Part shown: piece after piece, positions 21,668 to 32,438 of the stretch | How positions within the stretch are numbered: position 1 is the stretch's first letter | Layout of the letters: every line of letters starts with the position of its first letter | NCBI GenBank assembly: GCA_029964075.1 | Contig: CM057130.1 | Coordinates: forward strand, 992,001-1,056,000 | Direction: 5' to 3' | Length of the DNA stretch: 64,000 nt | Source: Patiria pectinifera | Taxonomy: Eukaryota > Echinodermata > Asteroidea > Valvatida > Asterinidae | Notes under the pieces: model-generated | Told to the model about the DNA's origin: nothing | Database searches by the model: none | Seen by the model: the letters and a program-made list of their open reading frames with translations, nothing else | Position numbers and translations under genes: made by a program

Positions 21668-23005
21668 CTTCTAAAGATACATTTATTATCAATATATTTG
21701 CGAACTGGCCTAAAACGGGATTTTCTTTTTGTATACAAGACCGAACAAATTGTAAAAATCGAGATAGAGAATGTTGCCGCTTTTTGCCGGTGATCGATGT
21801 AGCGCAGCGTGATTTTTCGGGTGGAGCCCGCCGGGCCTATTCGTCCACTGCCCGTAGACGTGACCATCCGTGCACGGTGACATAGTTTGAAGTCGCACAG
21901 CCGGCGACTCTGCCCGCGATTCAGTACCGCGATTCGGTCTGTTATTAAATTTTGGTGTATGGTACCTGGCTAAAGCATAATTTATATCTAAGCGTATTTT
22001 AATTAACGGTCATTTGGTCTAGAAATTCTGGGACTCTTACATGTTGTTGCTATATCCAGTTTAATACCCAAGTACGATTTTAATTGAAGGACCAACTTCT
22101 ATAGATACATTTATTATCAATATATTTGCGAACTGGCCTAAAACGGGATTTTCTTTTTGTATACAAGACCCAACAAATTGTAAAAATCGAGATAGAGAAT
22201 GTTGCCGCTTTTTGCCGGTGATCGATGTAGCGCAGCGTGATTTTTCGGGTGGAGCCCGCCGGGCCTACTCGTCCACTGCCCGTAGACGTGATCATCCGTG
22301 CACGGTGACATAGTTTGAAGTCGCACAGCCGGCGACTCTGTCCGCGATTCGGCCCGTAATTTGGTGTATGGTACCTGGCTAAAGCATAATTTATAAGCGT
22401 ATTTTAATTAACGGTCATTTGGTCTAGAAATTCTGGGACTCTTACATGTTGTTGCTATATCCAGTTTAATACCCAAGTACGATTTTAATTGAAGGACCCA
22501 CTTCTATAGATACATTTATTATCAATATATTTACGAACTGGCCTAAAACGGGATTTTCTTTTTGTATACAAGACCCAACAAATTGTAAAAATCGAGATAG
22601 AGAATGTTGCCGCTTTTTGCCGGTGATCGATGTAGCGCAGCGTGATTTTTCGGGTGGAGCCCGCCGGGCCTATTCGTCCACTGCCCGTAGACGTGACCAT
22701 CCGTGCACGGTGACATAGTTTGAAGTCGCACAGCCCGCGACTCTGCCCGCGATTCAGTACCTCGATTCGGCCCGTAATTTGGTGTATGGTACCTGGCTAA
22801 AGCATAATTTATATCTCAGCGTATTTTAATTAACGGTCATTTGGTCTAGAAACTCTGGGAATCTTACATGTTGTTGCTATATCCAGCTTAGTACCCAAGT
22901 ACGATTTTAATTGAAGGACCCACTTCTATAGACAAATTTATTATCAATATATTTGCGAACTGGCCTAAAACGGGATTTGTTTTTGTATACAACACCCAAC
23001 ATAAA
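21668..23005 (+). repeat. Tandem array of 405-430 bp units, part 3
   Basis: Three full units begin near 21668, 22097 and 22502, and a truncated one near 22925 ends around 23005. Units are almost identical. They differ by short indels such as the presence of GCGATTCAGTACC or TATCTA. Confidence 0.9.
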
Positions 23006-23009
23006 TGGA

Positions 23010-23900
23010 CGAGAAATTCATTTATATCACGCCTTATTTCCAATGCTAATTAGTATAATAAACTTGTGTATCGCTACTTCTTGCCATGCTATCCGAAATC
23101 CCATAAACTCTTTCTAGAAAATGCAACTTCTCAATACTTTTCTCACCAACCTTTACAAGCCGGTGCGGCCCGGGCGACAGCGAGCTTACAGAAAAACACG
23201 CGTGGATTGTTGAAACAGGCCAACACTTTAATTTATACCGCACCTTATCTCCAAAAAACATTTGGACCGGAAACTTTGCGATTATTGCATATTTTTGCCT
23301 CACTTTTTCAGCTTTTTATATGTATGTACTAAGGACAAAAAGTTGAGATCTGCTTTTCTGCTCTAGAAGCAGACTAGCAGACGTCCCATAAACTCTTTCT
23401 AGAAAATGCAACTTCTCAATACTTTTCTCACCAACCTTTACAAGCCGGTGCGGCCCGGGCGACAGCGAGCTTACAGAAAAACACGCGTGGATTGTTGAAA
23501 CAGGCCAACACTTTAATTTATACCGCACCTTATCTCCAAAAAACATTTGGACCGGAAACTTTGCGATTATTGCATATTTTTGCCTCACTTTTTCAGCTTT
23601 TTATATGTATGTACTAAGGACAAAAAGTTGAGATCTGCTTTTCTGCTCTAGAAGCAGACTAGCAGACGTTTTCGAATGTTTTATTTTTTTGGTTTTCTGC
23701 CTTTTTCCTAACAGAATTTATATTTTCATAAAGAGTACTTTCCTGCAGATCCAACTTACCTTTTTTTACTGGCAGACAAAAAGTGGACATCTTCTTTCTT
23801 TTCTATTGCCCGAGTAGCACATAAAATGACATAGGCCTATAACTTTTCCGATATTTCCATTTTTCTGCTCGCTGAAAAGCGGATTACAGTATACCCAGGC
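23010..23900. mobile_element. Repeat element, second copy, with internal duplication
   Basis: It resembles 16,290-16,970 (GCGATTATTGCAT, TCTGCTTTTCTG, GCTGAAAAGCGG). It contains the 285-bp tandem duplication listed separately. No gene. Confidence 0.6.
23099..23668. repeat. 285-bp perfect tandem duplication
   Basis: Copies 23099-23383 and 23384-23668 start TCCCATAAACTCTTTCTAG and end AGACTAGCAGACG. I found no difference by eye. Confidence 0.92.
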
Positions 23901-24800
23901 GACGAAAACGTGATCATATGCTTGTCTGACCAGGTTTAGGAAGGTATATGCCTATAGCGAAACACACGGATTGTGTAGTTATACGGGCCTGCATTTAACC
24001 CATTTTAGTGTTTTTATCATTCGAAAATGACTTCTGCAATCGCAAGCAAGCTTTTTTTTTTCAATTCTAATGACGAGATTTTATTTCAATTTTGAACAAT
24101 ATCTTTTGGTTTGAATTGCAATTTCCCTAATCGTTTTTTTTTCTCAGTTGAAGCCATGTGAATCATGGTTTTGTGCATTCACGGGTGCATCGCGGGTATG
24201 GCCAATTTCTTTTTCGTGTTTTGTTTCTGAAAAACTGAATATACAAAACAGTTTTTAAAGGTTCGATGACTTTTCTACTTGTCTGGAGAGAGGAAAGTAG
24301 GTGGCTACTTTTTGGCCGAGTAAAATCTGCTTTGCCATGCTTGCACTCGGTATAGCTGAGGCAGAACATTGAAACGTCGAATATGTTGGTTCTTATTTCT
24401 GCTCCTTGCACAGGTTTCGACCAGCCTAGAATATCACGAAAGCGTCAGAAATATGTCCAAAAAAGAAAGCAATGAAATTGGAGACTCAATAAAATCCTCA
24501 AATTTGATTCTTTGAGGGTGTTTTTTTTTTTGGTTCGGGGGTGGAGGCGGGAATGGCAATCACACCACCCTTCATAGAAATGACCCAAGAACATGGAGAG
24601 CAATATAACGTGAAAATCTTGAACAGTACAGTGTCGTAATTTATATTTTTGAAGTTTTTGACCAAAAAGGTGTTCATAAATTGGAACAATACTTCTTCAA
24701 AATATGTTAACAAAGTGGGAGCAAGATAACGTCCAATTGCTTAACACAGTATTTCGATTGTACTTCACAAAATGACAAAAAATATAAACATTTAGGCCTA
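23900..24800. other. No gene seen
   Basis: AT-rich, with T-tracts at 24052 and 24524. The minus-strand frame at 24163-24411 lacks supporting splice sites or motifs. Confidence 0.4.
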
Positions 24801-24801
24801 C

Positions 24802-24998
24802 CTGCCACAGCTGACAACATCAAACCAAAGCTGCTGTTCAGTATATTCCCCCATGCAGATCCGGCGAAATCCCAGCAAAAATCCGTTAGGTTGGTCGTAT
24901 TTATCAGCAACCCGATTGAACTCAACGCACGATATCGTGCGTCGCAAAAGGCCTGAAGTTGGCATCAAGCACGCAACTTTGCAGCTGGTCCCTCCATC
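24802..24998 (-). CDS. Candidate Cys-rich exon, unknown gene
   Basis: On the minus strand a frame open for about 66 codons includes CEDGGTSCKVACLMP near its start, then ISCVEFNRV, GFLLGFRRICMGEY and LWFDVVSCG. It ends at a donor GGCAG|GTAGGC at 24802/24801. At least six spaced cysteines suggest an extracellular disulfide-bonded domain. The acceptor TGTTTCCTGCGAG| at 24999 is plausible but weak, and with it the first cysteines fall close to the border. A different frame is also open here, so the call is tentative. No partner exons were identified. Confidence 0.3.
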
Positions 24999-25041
24999 CT
25001 CGCAGGAAACAATGATCGGAAATCGTTAGGTTGGTCGTACA
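24887..25041. repeat. Direct repeat CGTTAGGTTGGTCGTA
   Basis: The 16-bp phrase occurs at about 24887 and 25026, flanking most of the candidate Cys-rich exon. Confidence 0.7.
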
Positions 25042-25239
25042 TCAACGAGTGGGCCATATCTCAACCTCTTTTTCACTAATGTGCGCCTGCGCATAAATGC
25101 TCTTCTCAATTTCTCCGGGATTTGTTGCTTATTTCTTGAGAGAAGGCTCCAAAATCGTCGAAGGTAAATACTACCCAGTCTACCCTTTCTTGCTATTGAA
25201 AATAAAGAAGTAAAATCGTGTTTTTGTCCCGTGCGCACG

Positions 25240-25420
25240 GAGTCGAAAGAAATTAGCGGGGCTACTTTTTATGCGAGTGTGATTCGGGCACCATCCACCC
25301 AATTCGGGCCGAGTCGCGGTGCTAAATCGCGCCGACGGTCAGATGAACCGCGGGCTTAATCACAAGCTGCGCCGACACAAACTATGCCGCTTTACGGGAT
25401 TGAAAATACAAATCCGATAA
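25240..25420 (-). repeat. Diverged minus-strand relative of the 405-bp repeat
   Basis: The reverse complement contains CACCGCGACTCGGCCCG and GGATGGTGCCCGAATC, comparable in order to GTACCGCGATTCGGTCCG and GTATGGTACCTGG of the array units. Highly diverged. Confidence 0.35.
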
Positions 25421-25571
25421 TAACGTCACCCGAATACAACTTTGTTCAAAGACAAAACTATTTTCTTTAAATCTCCATTGACGGCAAACATACAGCCAAT
25501 CGGAGAGTTGTAATTATCTTCGTAAAGGACTTTGAAGATGCAATAGATGTCGTAACATGCATGACCCATTA

Positions 25572-25881
25572 TGACGTCATCATGACGCTACTTCCATTAC
25601 ATCTATAACACGTCCCTGACTATGTATGTACAAAGTTTCAACTCAATCGGACCATTATTTCTCTCGATATATTTTTAATGCACTTTTAACATGACGTCAC
25701 ATGACCCGTGATGAAGTCAACATTACGCGTCAGTGCGCACATACTATGCGTTCTTGCACTTCTTGGTACGCCCCAAGTTGGGTGTCGGTCTGATCAAACA
25801 CAGTGTCAAAATATGTAGTTAAAACATCTTAATAAATCAAAAGTTCGTAAACAATTAGCCGATAACGGCATTATGACGTCA
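25572..25881. promoter_or_regulatory. Three perfect CRE palindromes
   Basis: TGACGTCA at 25572-25579, 25692-25699 and 25874-25881, with extra TGACG half-sites between. This could be a regulatory cluster or simply part of a dispersed repeat. No promoter or gene start is visible next to it. Confidence 0.4.
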
Positions 25882-25899
25882 CTTTGGATTTTTCAAACT

Positions 25900-28020
25900 T
25901 ATCACAAAAGCAAGCGTGTTGCGTTCGTAATAATAATAATTTCACTTTATAGTAGGCACGTTCTTACAACGTTTCGGCACTTTTCTGCCACTTTGTGAAC
26001 TCGTGAACGTTGTAGGCACCTTACTGCATCCTATTGGGTACGGGTGTGTTTGTTGCTACATTTCTGCAACCAATAACAAAACAAATATACAGAATTACAA
26101 TTGTTCTAATTTTATTACAAAATAGGGTGTTTATACAAAACAAACTGAAATGTTATCACTGGAACCGAGAGCGCTTATAATGCTCGCCGGGAATTTTTGG
26201 ACGGACCAATCAGCAAGTATTTTCTACAAAATAAGGTCTTTAATGTGAACGGAATCAAATTAAGTCTTTAACTTCAATTTACACTTTGTAAATTGTATCG
26301 AATAAACACCTTATGGTATATTTGTGATATGGACTTTAGCACTGTCGAAGCTCTTATGACCGGTTAATACTTGTAATGTCTCTCTTGGGTGGAAGACATT
26401 ATCAATAAAGAGTCAGATAAGATACAATATCTTACATACACTATTCTCTTCTTTATTCAGGAATATTTACATCTCAATAGAGTGCGCACTATATACGTGT
26501 GGGCTATGTGTGGGAGCTTTGTGTTTGCGACAGAGGCCCAGATGGGTGCAGTGAACTAATTCAAGTGAGAATTTCTACGCGAGCTGATTAGCACAAAAAG
26601 TGACCCCACAGTTTCTTTTGAAAACGAAGACCGTTTGGCTTTTAAAACGGTGGAATTGTGTAAATGTAACCAATGATCAACTCCCTGGTATTTGGGCTTC
26701 CATCTGAGGGCAGACTTGATAAAATTACGGTTGAAAAATGGGTCCTATTTGCCTGAGAAAGTGGAAGGATGCCACTTGTAAAACGGCTACATGCAGGCTT
26801 GGGAACTATCCGGGAGGTGATTTTGTTTTCGTGTGAATATTTAAAAATGTAATCGGCTAATCTACCCAAAATTGAAAAGAAATGAAAAGATGAAGTACAA
26901 GACAATAATTTAATTTCTGTTTGAGAAACCCCAGTGATGTCTGCTTGCATGTTATCTGGCCCTGAAATTTGTTGATATTACACTTTTCGATGGGGCTTGA
27001 ATTGGTTTAGTGCACGCAGATCTACATGTACAATGCTACATTGCTACATAGGAGATCGGCTCAACAATTTATACTGGGTCAGGGCCCAGTTCACCAATGA
27101 CCAGAACTGCCATTTCTGGTAGTCATGAATAATGCATACGTGTACGAAGGCATGGGGAGAGATCTCTATGGGAGATTTGAACACCGGCTGACTTAGACAT
27201 TCTAGTTCTCGTGCCTGAGAAATTATCTAATAAATTAATAAATAAAGTTCGAGAGCAGTGGTTAGCGGGCGAAGTAGGATCGATCGTGGGTGCGTTACGG
27301 GGAACTGATCCTCAAGGAAAAAGGGAAAGGGAATGACTTTTTTGGTACATAGGGTTGTGTACAAGACTTGGTCTGTAGACTAGATAAGAATCTACACACT
27401 AATGCTATGGAGTAAAACTATGAGATGAAGGACGTAACCTGACCTCTAGCTACCGTAGGTCTCGGCCAGGTTAGCGGGACACACTCGCTGGGGTGTTCAG
27501 GGTCACTAGGGGTGAATACACGGGTAGGTTTTAGCAAGCCACATTCGCTACATGCTCAGGGTCAATGTCGGTCGGTTTGCAGGGGTAAGGTGTGTAAGGG
27601 GAATTCGCATCGACTCCGGGAAGTCCTAAGTACATGTCCCATGGCGGTGCGTGTTGAATAGCAGTGATCGAGTGCTACATGCATTGCGCGCTATACAATA
27701 GCTAACTGTACAACGTGCTGCACACTAAGCGTGTGTCGAAGACTTCGTGGTAAGCTTGGCGCTGTGTGAGGGCACACAGGATCGCTGCAAGCATTACGCT
27801 GTGCATAGATTGGAATGGATTGGTTGGAAAGAAGTAAACTACACAATTCCAAGATCTTCCGATTCAGTCCAGCATTTATTGCTGCAGAGCATATTTTGTG
27901 AAGCACATCTCTCATCTTAATCCCTCTGTCAAATAAAGTGTAATTCGCGGGCGCGGTTGAGTAGTTCATCGAACAAAATGACCGCTCTCGACTATTTCAC
28001 AATACATGCATATTAGGCTC
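25900..28020. other. No gene or clear element seen
   Basis: Mostly unique-looking sequence. Minus-strand frames at 26642-26950 and 27691-27969 have no splice or motif support. Confidence 0.4.
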
Positions 28021-28024
28021 CAGA

Positions 28025-28401
28025 ACAATTCAAATTGTTTTAATTTCAAGAACATTTATTTCCATCTTTTCACAACATTTGATCATAAAACAAAATAATG
28101 AAAAATTATACTGATGGAGGCATGCTAACAAAAGCCGAAGCTTATAACATATAACATGCCTGTACACATACATAACAACTCACACGGTAGACGAACGTTT
28201 AGAATCAAAAAAGAAGCACAAACAAACCATTAGAGAAAAGGACAAACAAATGTGATAAACATTACAAAAGTGCAATAATAATAACGGAAGCGTAATGAAC
28301 AATATAGAGGAGCAGCGACAGAGATGACAAGATAAATAAAAAGCAAAGCAAGAGGTAAAAAGCAGGCAAATTAAACTGAGAGAAACGAAGAAGCGGAGAA
28401 G
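28025..28401 (-). mobile_element. 3' untranslated region of the minus-strand LINE
   Basis: It lies downstream of the stop at 28402-28404 in the LINE's sense. It is A-rich on plus and ends near an AATAAATGTTCTTGAAATT tail on the minus strand. Confidence 0.6.
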
Positions 28402-29486
28402 CTATGTAATATAATGGGCGAGCAGATGCGTCTTATAATGATTTTTAAATCTGCCTACAGAGGATTGAGATTTGATAAGTGGATCAAGTCCATTCCAGAG
28501 ACGTGGTCCATAGAAGCGTAGGGTATTCATCGAGTAGGAAGTGCGAGTGAATGGTACATACAGGTTTTTGTGAGATCTGGTGTGATATTGGTGAATATTA
28601 TTAACAGAGGTAAAGTACGATCATGAGAATGTGCAGGGAAGGAGATTATTGGTAAATTTATACATTAGGATACCTGTTTGAAGTTATTATTAATATCGAT
28701 GAGTGTTAGTGTGCGTAATTTGGCGAACAAAGGTGCAGTGTGGTCACGGGGGAGAGACAGCTAGCTAGGGTGCATATGCGAATTGCTCTTTTCTGGACTT
28801 TGATTAAAGAATGGAGTTTATTTAGATGTGCGTGCCCAAACGATGTTACAGTAGTTCAGATAGCGAAGGATCATCAGTGTGGTATATAGCGTGAATAGAG
28901 TGGTGGAAGGTAAAAATGAGCGGAGCTTGGAGAGTACACCTGTGTTGCGGCTTATTACATTAGAGACGGAGGCTATGTGATGAGAACAGGAGAGTTTATC
29001 ATCGATAATGACACCAAGGAATTTCGTGGAATGAACTTTACAGATGGCAGTACCATATTTATCTTCACAGTTTCATGTTGACTGGGGTACGTAGGATGAC
29101 CTACTGAAGATCATATACTTATAGTCTTAGAGGAATTAAGGGAGAGCTTGTTCGCTTGGAACCATGATGAAATTTTAACGAGCTCAAAATTCAAGATGTT
29201 GATCAGTGAAGCAAAGTATTTGGATGTGAGAAGAGAATAGTAGTGTCATCGGCAAAAAGGATACAAGACAAGAGAGGAGAACTACAGTGAAGATCATTAA
29301 CGTATAGAAGAAACAGCAAAGGGCCAAGGATAGAGCCTTGCGGCACGCCATAGTGGATTGTCATGGAAGAAGAATCGCAGTTTTTTACTGTCTCATATTT
29401 GATAGGTAATCAACAAACCACTGAAGAGCGATTCCTCTAACTTCGTAATACTCAAGTTTTGATAGGAGAATGGAATGGTCAATCGT
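28402..29486 (-). pseudogene. LINE reverse transcriptase, C-terminal half
   Basis: On the minus strand it encodes motif B VPQGSILGPLLFLLYVNDL near 29340-29280 and motif C FADDT near 29255. The typical end, LRFYGPRLWNGLDPLIKSQ, lies near 28520-28450, and the stop is TAG at 28402-28404. Several small frame breaks occur (for example near 29385 and 29215). It is separated from the N-terminal half by a 273-bp MITE. Confidence 0.85.
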
Positions 29487-29494
29487 GTCGAAAG

Positions 29495-29767
29495 CATGGG
29501 CGTCGCGAGGGGGGGGGGCAAGGGGGTACTTGCCCCCCCCCCCGGGAAAAGAAAAAAAAAAAAAAAAAAGAAGAAGAAGAAAAAAAAAAAAGAGAAGAAA
29601 AAGAGGCGCGAAGACAAAGTGGTGTAAATTTAATGAGTTGGGGGGGGGACAAAATGTCCCTGCCCCCCTCTAAAACTGATAAATCGAGAATGTGTTGAGA
29701 AATACAAGCATTTTCTGGCAACATTTTTTTTTGCCCCCCTCTAGAAAAAATCCATGCGACGCCCATG
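29495..29767. mobile_element. 273-bp MITE with CATGGGCGTCGC ends
   Basis: Perfect 12-bp inverted ends CATGGGCGTCGC / GCGACGCCCATG are flanked by the 8-bp duplication GTCGAAAG at 29487-29494 and 29768-29775. Inside are long G- and C-tracts and an A-rich core. 8-bp duplications fit hAT or P-type elements. The insertion lies in LINE reverse transcriptase motif A (DLSKAFD). Confidence 0.88.
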
Positions 29768-30786
29768 GTCGAAAGCCTTAGAAAGATCAATGAATAAACC
29801 AACAGAGTGTAGTTTATCAGAGAGAGAGCTAGAGAGGTAATCAACAAGATGGATAAGCGCCATAATATCTGTGGAATACTTGTTCCGAAAGCCGAATTTG
29901 GAGAGAAAGTTAAAAAGTCGCTTATAAATCAGCTTTTCCAGTATTTTTGAGAAGCATGGAAGGACGGAGATAGGCCGATAATTGGAAAAGTCACGGCGGT
30001 CACAAGTTTTAAAAACTGGAGTTACCTTCGCTACCTTTAGATTAGAAGGAACGACACCAGTAAGGATAGACAGGTTGAACAGGTGCGCAAGAGGATGAGA
30101 GATGAAGGGAATGCAGGATTTAACTACTGATGAATGGATATCATCAAACCCACAACTGGCATTTTTAAGTTCATGAACAACTTGTGAGATTTCAGAAGGA
30201 TCGGTGGGAGAAAGAAATAAAGAAGAGGTATTTCTATCCTGCAGATAATCTGTGAATTGAGCATCGGTGGAAGGAATCCTGCTATAGCCAGCGTTGATCC
30301 AATACAAGAAAAGTAAGAATTGAAGCTGTCAGCAATGGCGGACGGATTAGAAATAGACTGATTAGCATTGAGGAAATTATCAGGAAGATCATCCTTCTTG
30401 TTCTTGCCCAAGATATTATTGATCTCACGCCATGTGCTTTTGACGTCCTTCTTTGCATTGGTGAACCTGCTGGCGCAGTGGTTTTTCTTTGCCATTCTAA
30501 TGACTTGAGTGAGACGATTACGGAACCTTTTGTATCTCTGTTCGTTTGCCATTGTAGGATTACGCAAGAAGCGTTTATACAGCTTGTGTTTTAATTTACA
30601 GGACTTCAGTATTCCCCGGGACATCCATGGCTGATTCTTCTTGCTTTTACCAACAACTTTTGTTACAAGTGGGAAATGGTGATTGTATAGAACAGTAAAT
30701 CGATTGAGAAAGGCGTCATATGCGGTCTCCGCATTGGCCAAATCGTGGACTTCACTCCAGTCTCTGTGCTCAATGTCAGCTTTAAA
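29768..30786 (-). pseudogene. LINE polyprotein: linker and reverse transcriptase N-terminal half
   Basis: Minus-strand frames include VTPVFKTCDRRDFSNYRPIS (start of the reverse transcriptase), LPCFSKILEKLIYKRL and FIDLSKAFD (motif A), which ends at the MITE insertion site. Upstream, 30124-30741 encodes a basic linker (KKNQPWMSRGILKSCKLKHK) typical of the zone between endonuclease and reverse transcriptase. A frameshift near 30295 separates the two frames. Confidence 0.85.
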
Positions 30787-32438
30787 CAGAGTTGCACCGA
30801 GTCACTGATTTTTGTGACTCGAGTCGACTCGAGTCATTTTAAAGAAGTGACTCGAGTCGAGTCGAGTCATTTTAAAGAAGTGACTCGAGTCAGTCATTAG
30901 GTCAAAAGGTCGAGTCGAGTCGAGTCAAATATTTAGCTCGAGTCAATTCAAGTCACGATTATTTGAACACTATATACCAACATTTATAAAAGGAGGCCAT
31001 AGGTTTAGTCAGCGTTCGAATCCAAGAGCTTTATAAGAAATCGCCCAAAACCAATGATAAAACAGCGAATTAGAAAACGTGTTTAAAAATCTGGTTCCTG
31101 GATAGTATTTTGTGCGTTCTAGAACCATGAGATGGGAGTCTGTGACACGTTGTATATTTGTACATGACTGCTATTCGCAAAGTAAAGTGAGCATAAATTT
31201 TGCACCGTAAGTCGTTGCAAATACTTTACGCAAAGTTGCGCTTTTATTTTTGGGACTCGAGTCTTATTAGCCTTCGCTCGAGTCAAGTCGAGTCTTCTGA
31301 TGAGGGACTCGAGTCGAGTCGAGTCATTTGCTAGTCTAGGGGCTAGACGCTGTTCTTGTTTGCTACGCCGATAACCCGCCACCGCGATAACCGGCCAGCG
31401 CGAGAGGGCGCTATCACGACCAACCAATATCACCCACGAACCTGTCAGAACAACGTCTCACTTGCTATTGGTTGTGTAATGCTCGCGCATCAGCTTTGCC
31501 TAATATATGTAGCGCGTATTATATATGTTGCATAATTACCCGAAATATATGCATATTCATTGTCTGATCCCCTGACGTACCATACCGCGCCGTTTATATC
31601 CCGCGGATTGAATCATGATGTACAATATGTGTGTATACATGTTATGGTGCATGTGCTCTTGTATTGTATTACGCTCGAGGACGGACAACAAAAGGAGCAC
31701 AAAGGGGCCTTTGATCCTCAGACGACGGTGCCTATTGTTAAAACCGGTCCTCGATTGTACGGTTATGTGCTTAGTCTATGGGAAAGTGTTACATTAGAGG
31801 GACAAAGGGAAACACAATGGGTTGTCCTCAGGCGTACAGTAAAACACGACTGGGTGTACGTGTGTGCGTGTGTACCATTTCTCCGTCGTATTTTACGAAC
31901 CAAACAGCGCGAGCGTACTGCAATGCTACCCCAGGCAGGCCCGGCGCCGTACACGGCCGGCTGGCAACCCGCGGCTCGGCCGACAGCAGACAATTATCCA
32001 CTGTATGTCCGAAACTTCCAGCCAGTAGTAGGCCTACAGCGAGCTACCCAGACTATTGTGCAATTTTATGGCAGATCTGTTTCGTGTGTGCGCGTGCGTG
32101 AAGAGGAAATTACATACACAATTGGCGCACGCGCACTAGTTTCCCCCGTTTTTCGGGGGGAAATTTAAGCAAGTACCCTAGACGTTGTTCTGACAGGTTC
32201 GTGGGTGATATTGGTTGGTCGTGATAGCGCCCTCTCGCGGTGGCCGGTTATCGCGGTGGCGGGTTATCGGCGTAGCAAACAAGAACAGCGTCTAGCCCCT
32301 AGACTAGTCATTTGCTCGCAGTGACTCGAGTCGAGTCGAGTCATTTACCCTTAGGGACTCGAGTCAAGTCGAGTCACCCAAAATTGTGACTCGAGTCGGA
32401 CTCGAGTCGAGTCATTGACTCGAGTCATTACAACTCTG
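30787..32438. mobile_element. Non-autonomous hAT-like element 3 (GACTCGAGTC word ends)
   Basis: 1,652 bp including a nested element. Ends CAGAGTTGCA and, on the other strand, CAGAGTTGTA. Flanked by the perfect 8-bp duplication GCTTTAAA at 30779-30786 and 32439-32446. Arrays of GACTCGAGTC/GAGTCGAGTC words lie at 30800-30950, 31255-31330 and 32322-32430. Inserted between the endonuclease and reverse transcriptase parts of the LINE. A Mutator-like element sits inside. No transposase. Confidence 0.88.
31332..32306. mobile_element. Mutator-like non-autonomous element, 127-bp inverted repeats
   Basis: 975 bp. Left arm 31332-31458 (TAGTCTAGGGGCTAGACGCT...) and right arm 32180-32306 match as reverse complements over 127 bp with one difference. 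Flanked by a 9-bp duplication GTCATTTGC (31323-31331 and 32307-32315), the size made by Mutator-family transposases. The plus-strand frame 31560-32168 uses a non-ATG start and resembles no transposase. A degraded relative of the right half lies at 50,560-50,970. Confidence 0.85.

Noticed and set aside
17476-22731. Repeated 62-71 codon minus-strand frames (MRLQTMSPCTD.., MVTSTGSGRIG..)
   Set aside because: They recur only because the 405-bp units are near-identical. Two frames are equally open, and no ATG context or family supports them.
29393-29698. Lys/Glu-rich and Phe-rich frames around 29.5 kb
   Set aside because: They translate A-, G- and C-tracts inside the 273-bp MITE.
31560-32168. 202-codon frame inside the Mutator-like element as a transposase
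   Set aside because: It starts at a non-ATG codon and shows no transposase motifs. Its C-terminus overlaps the right end region. Probably chance.
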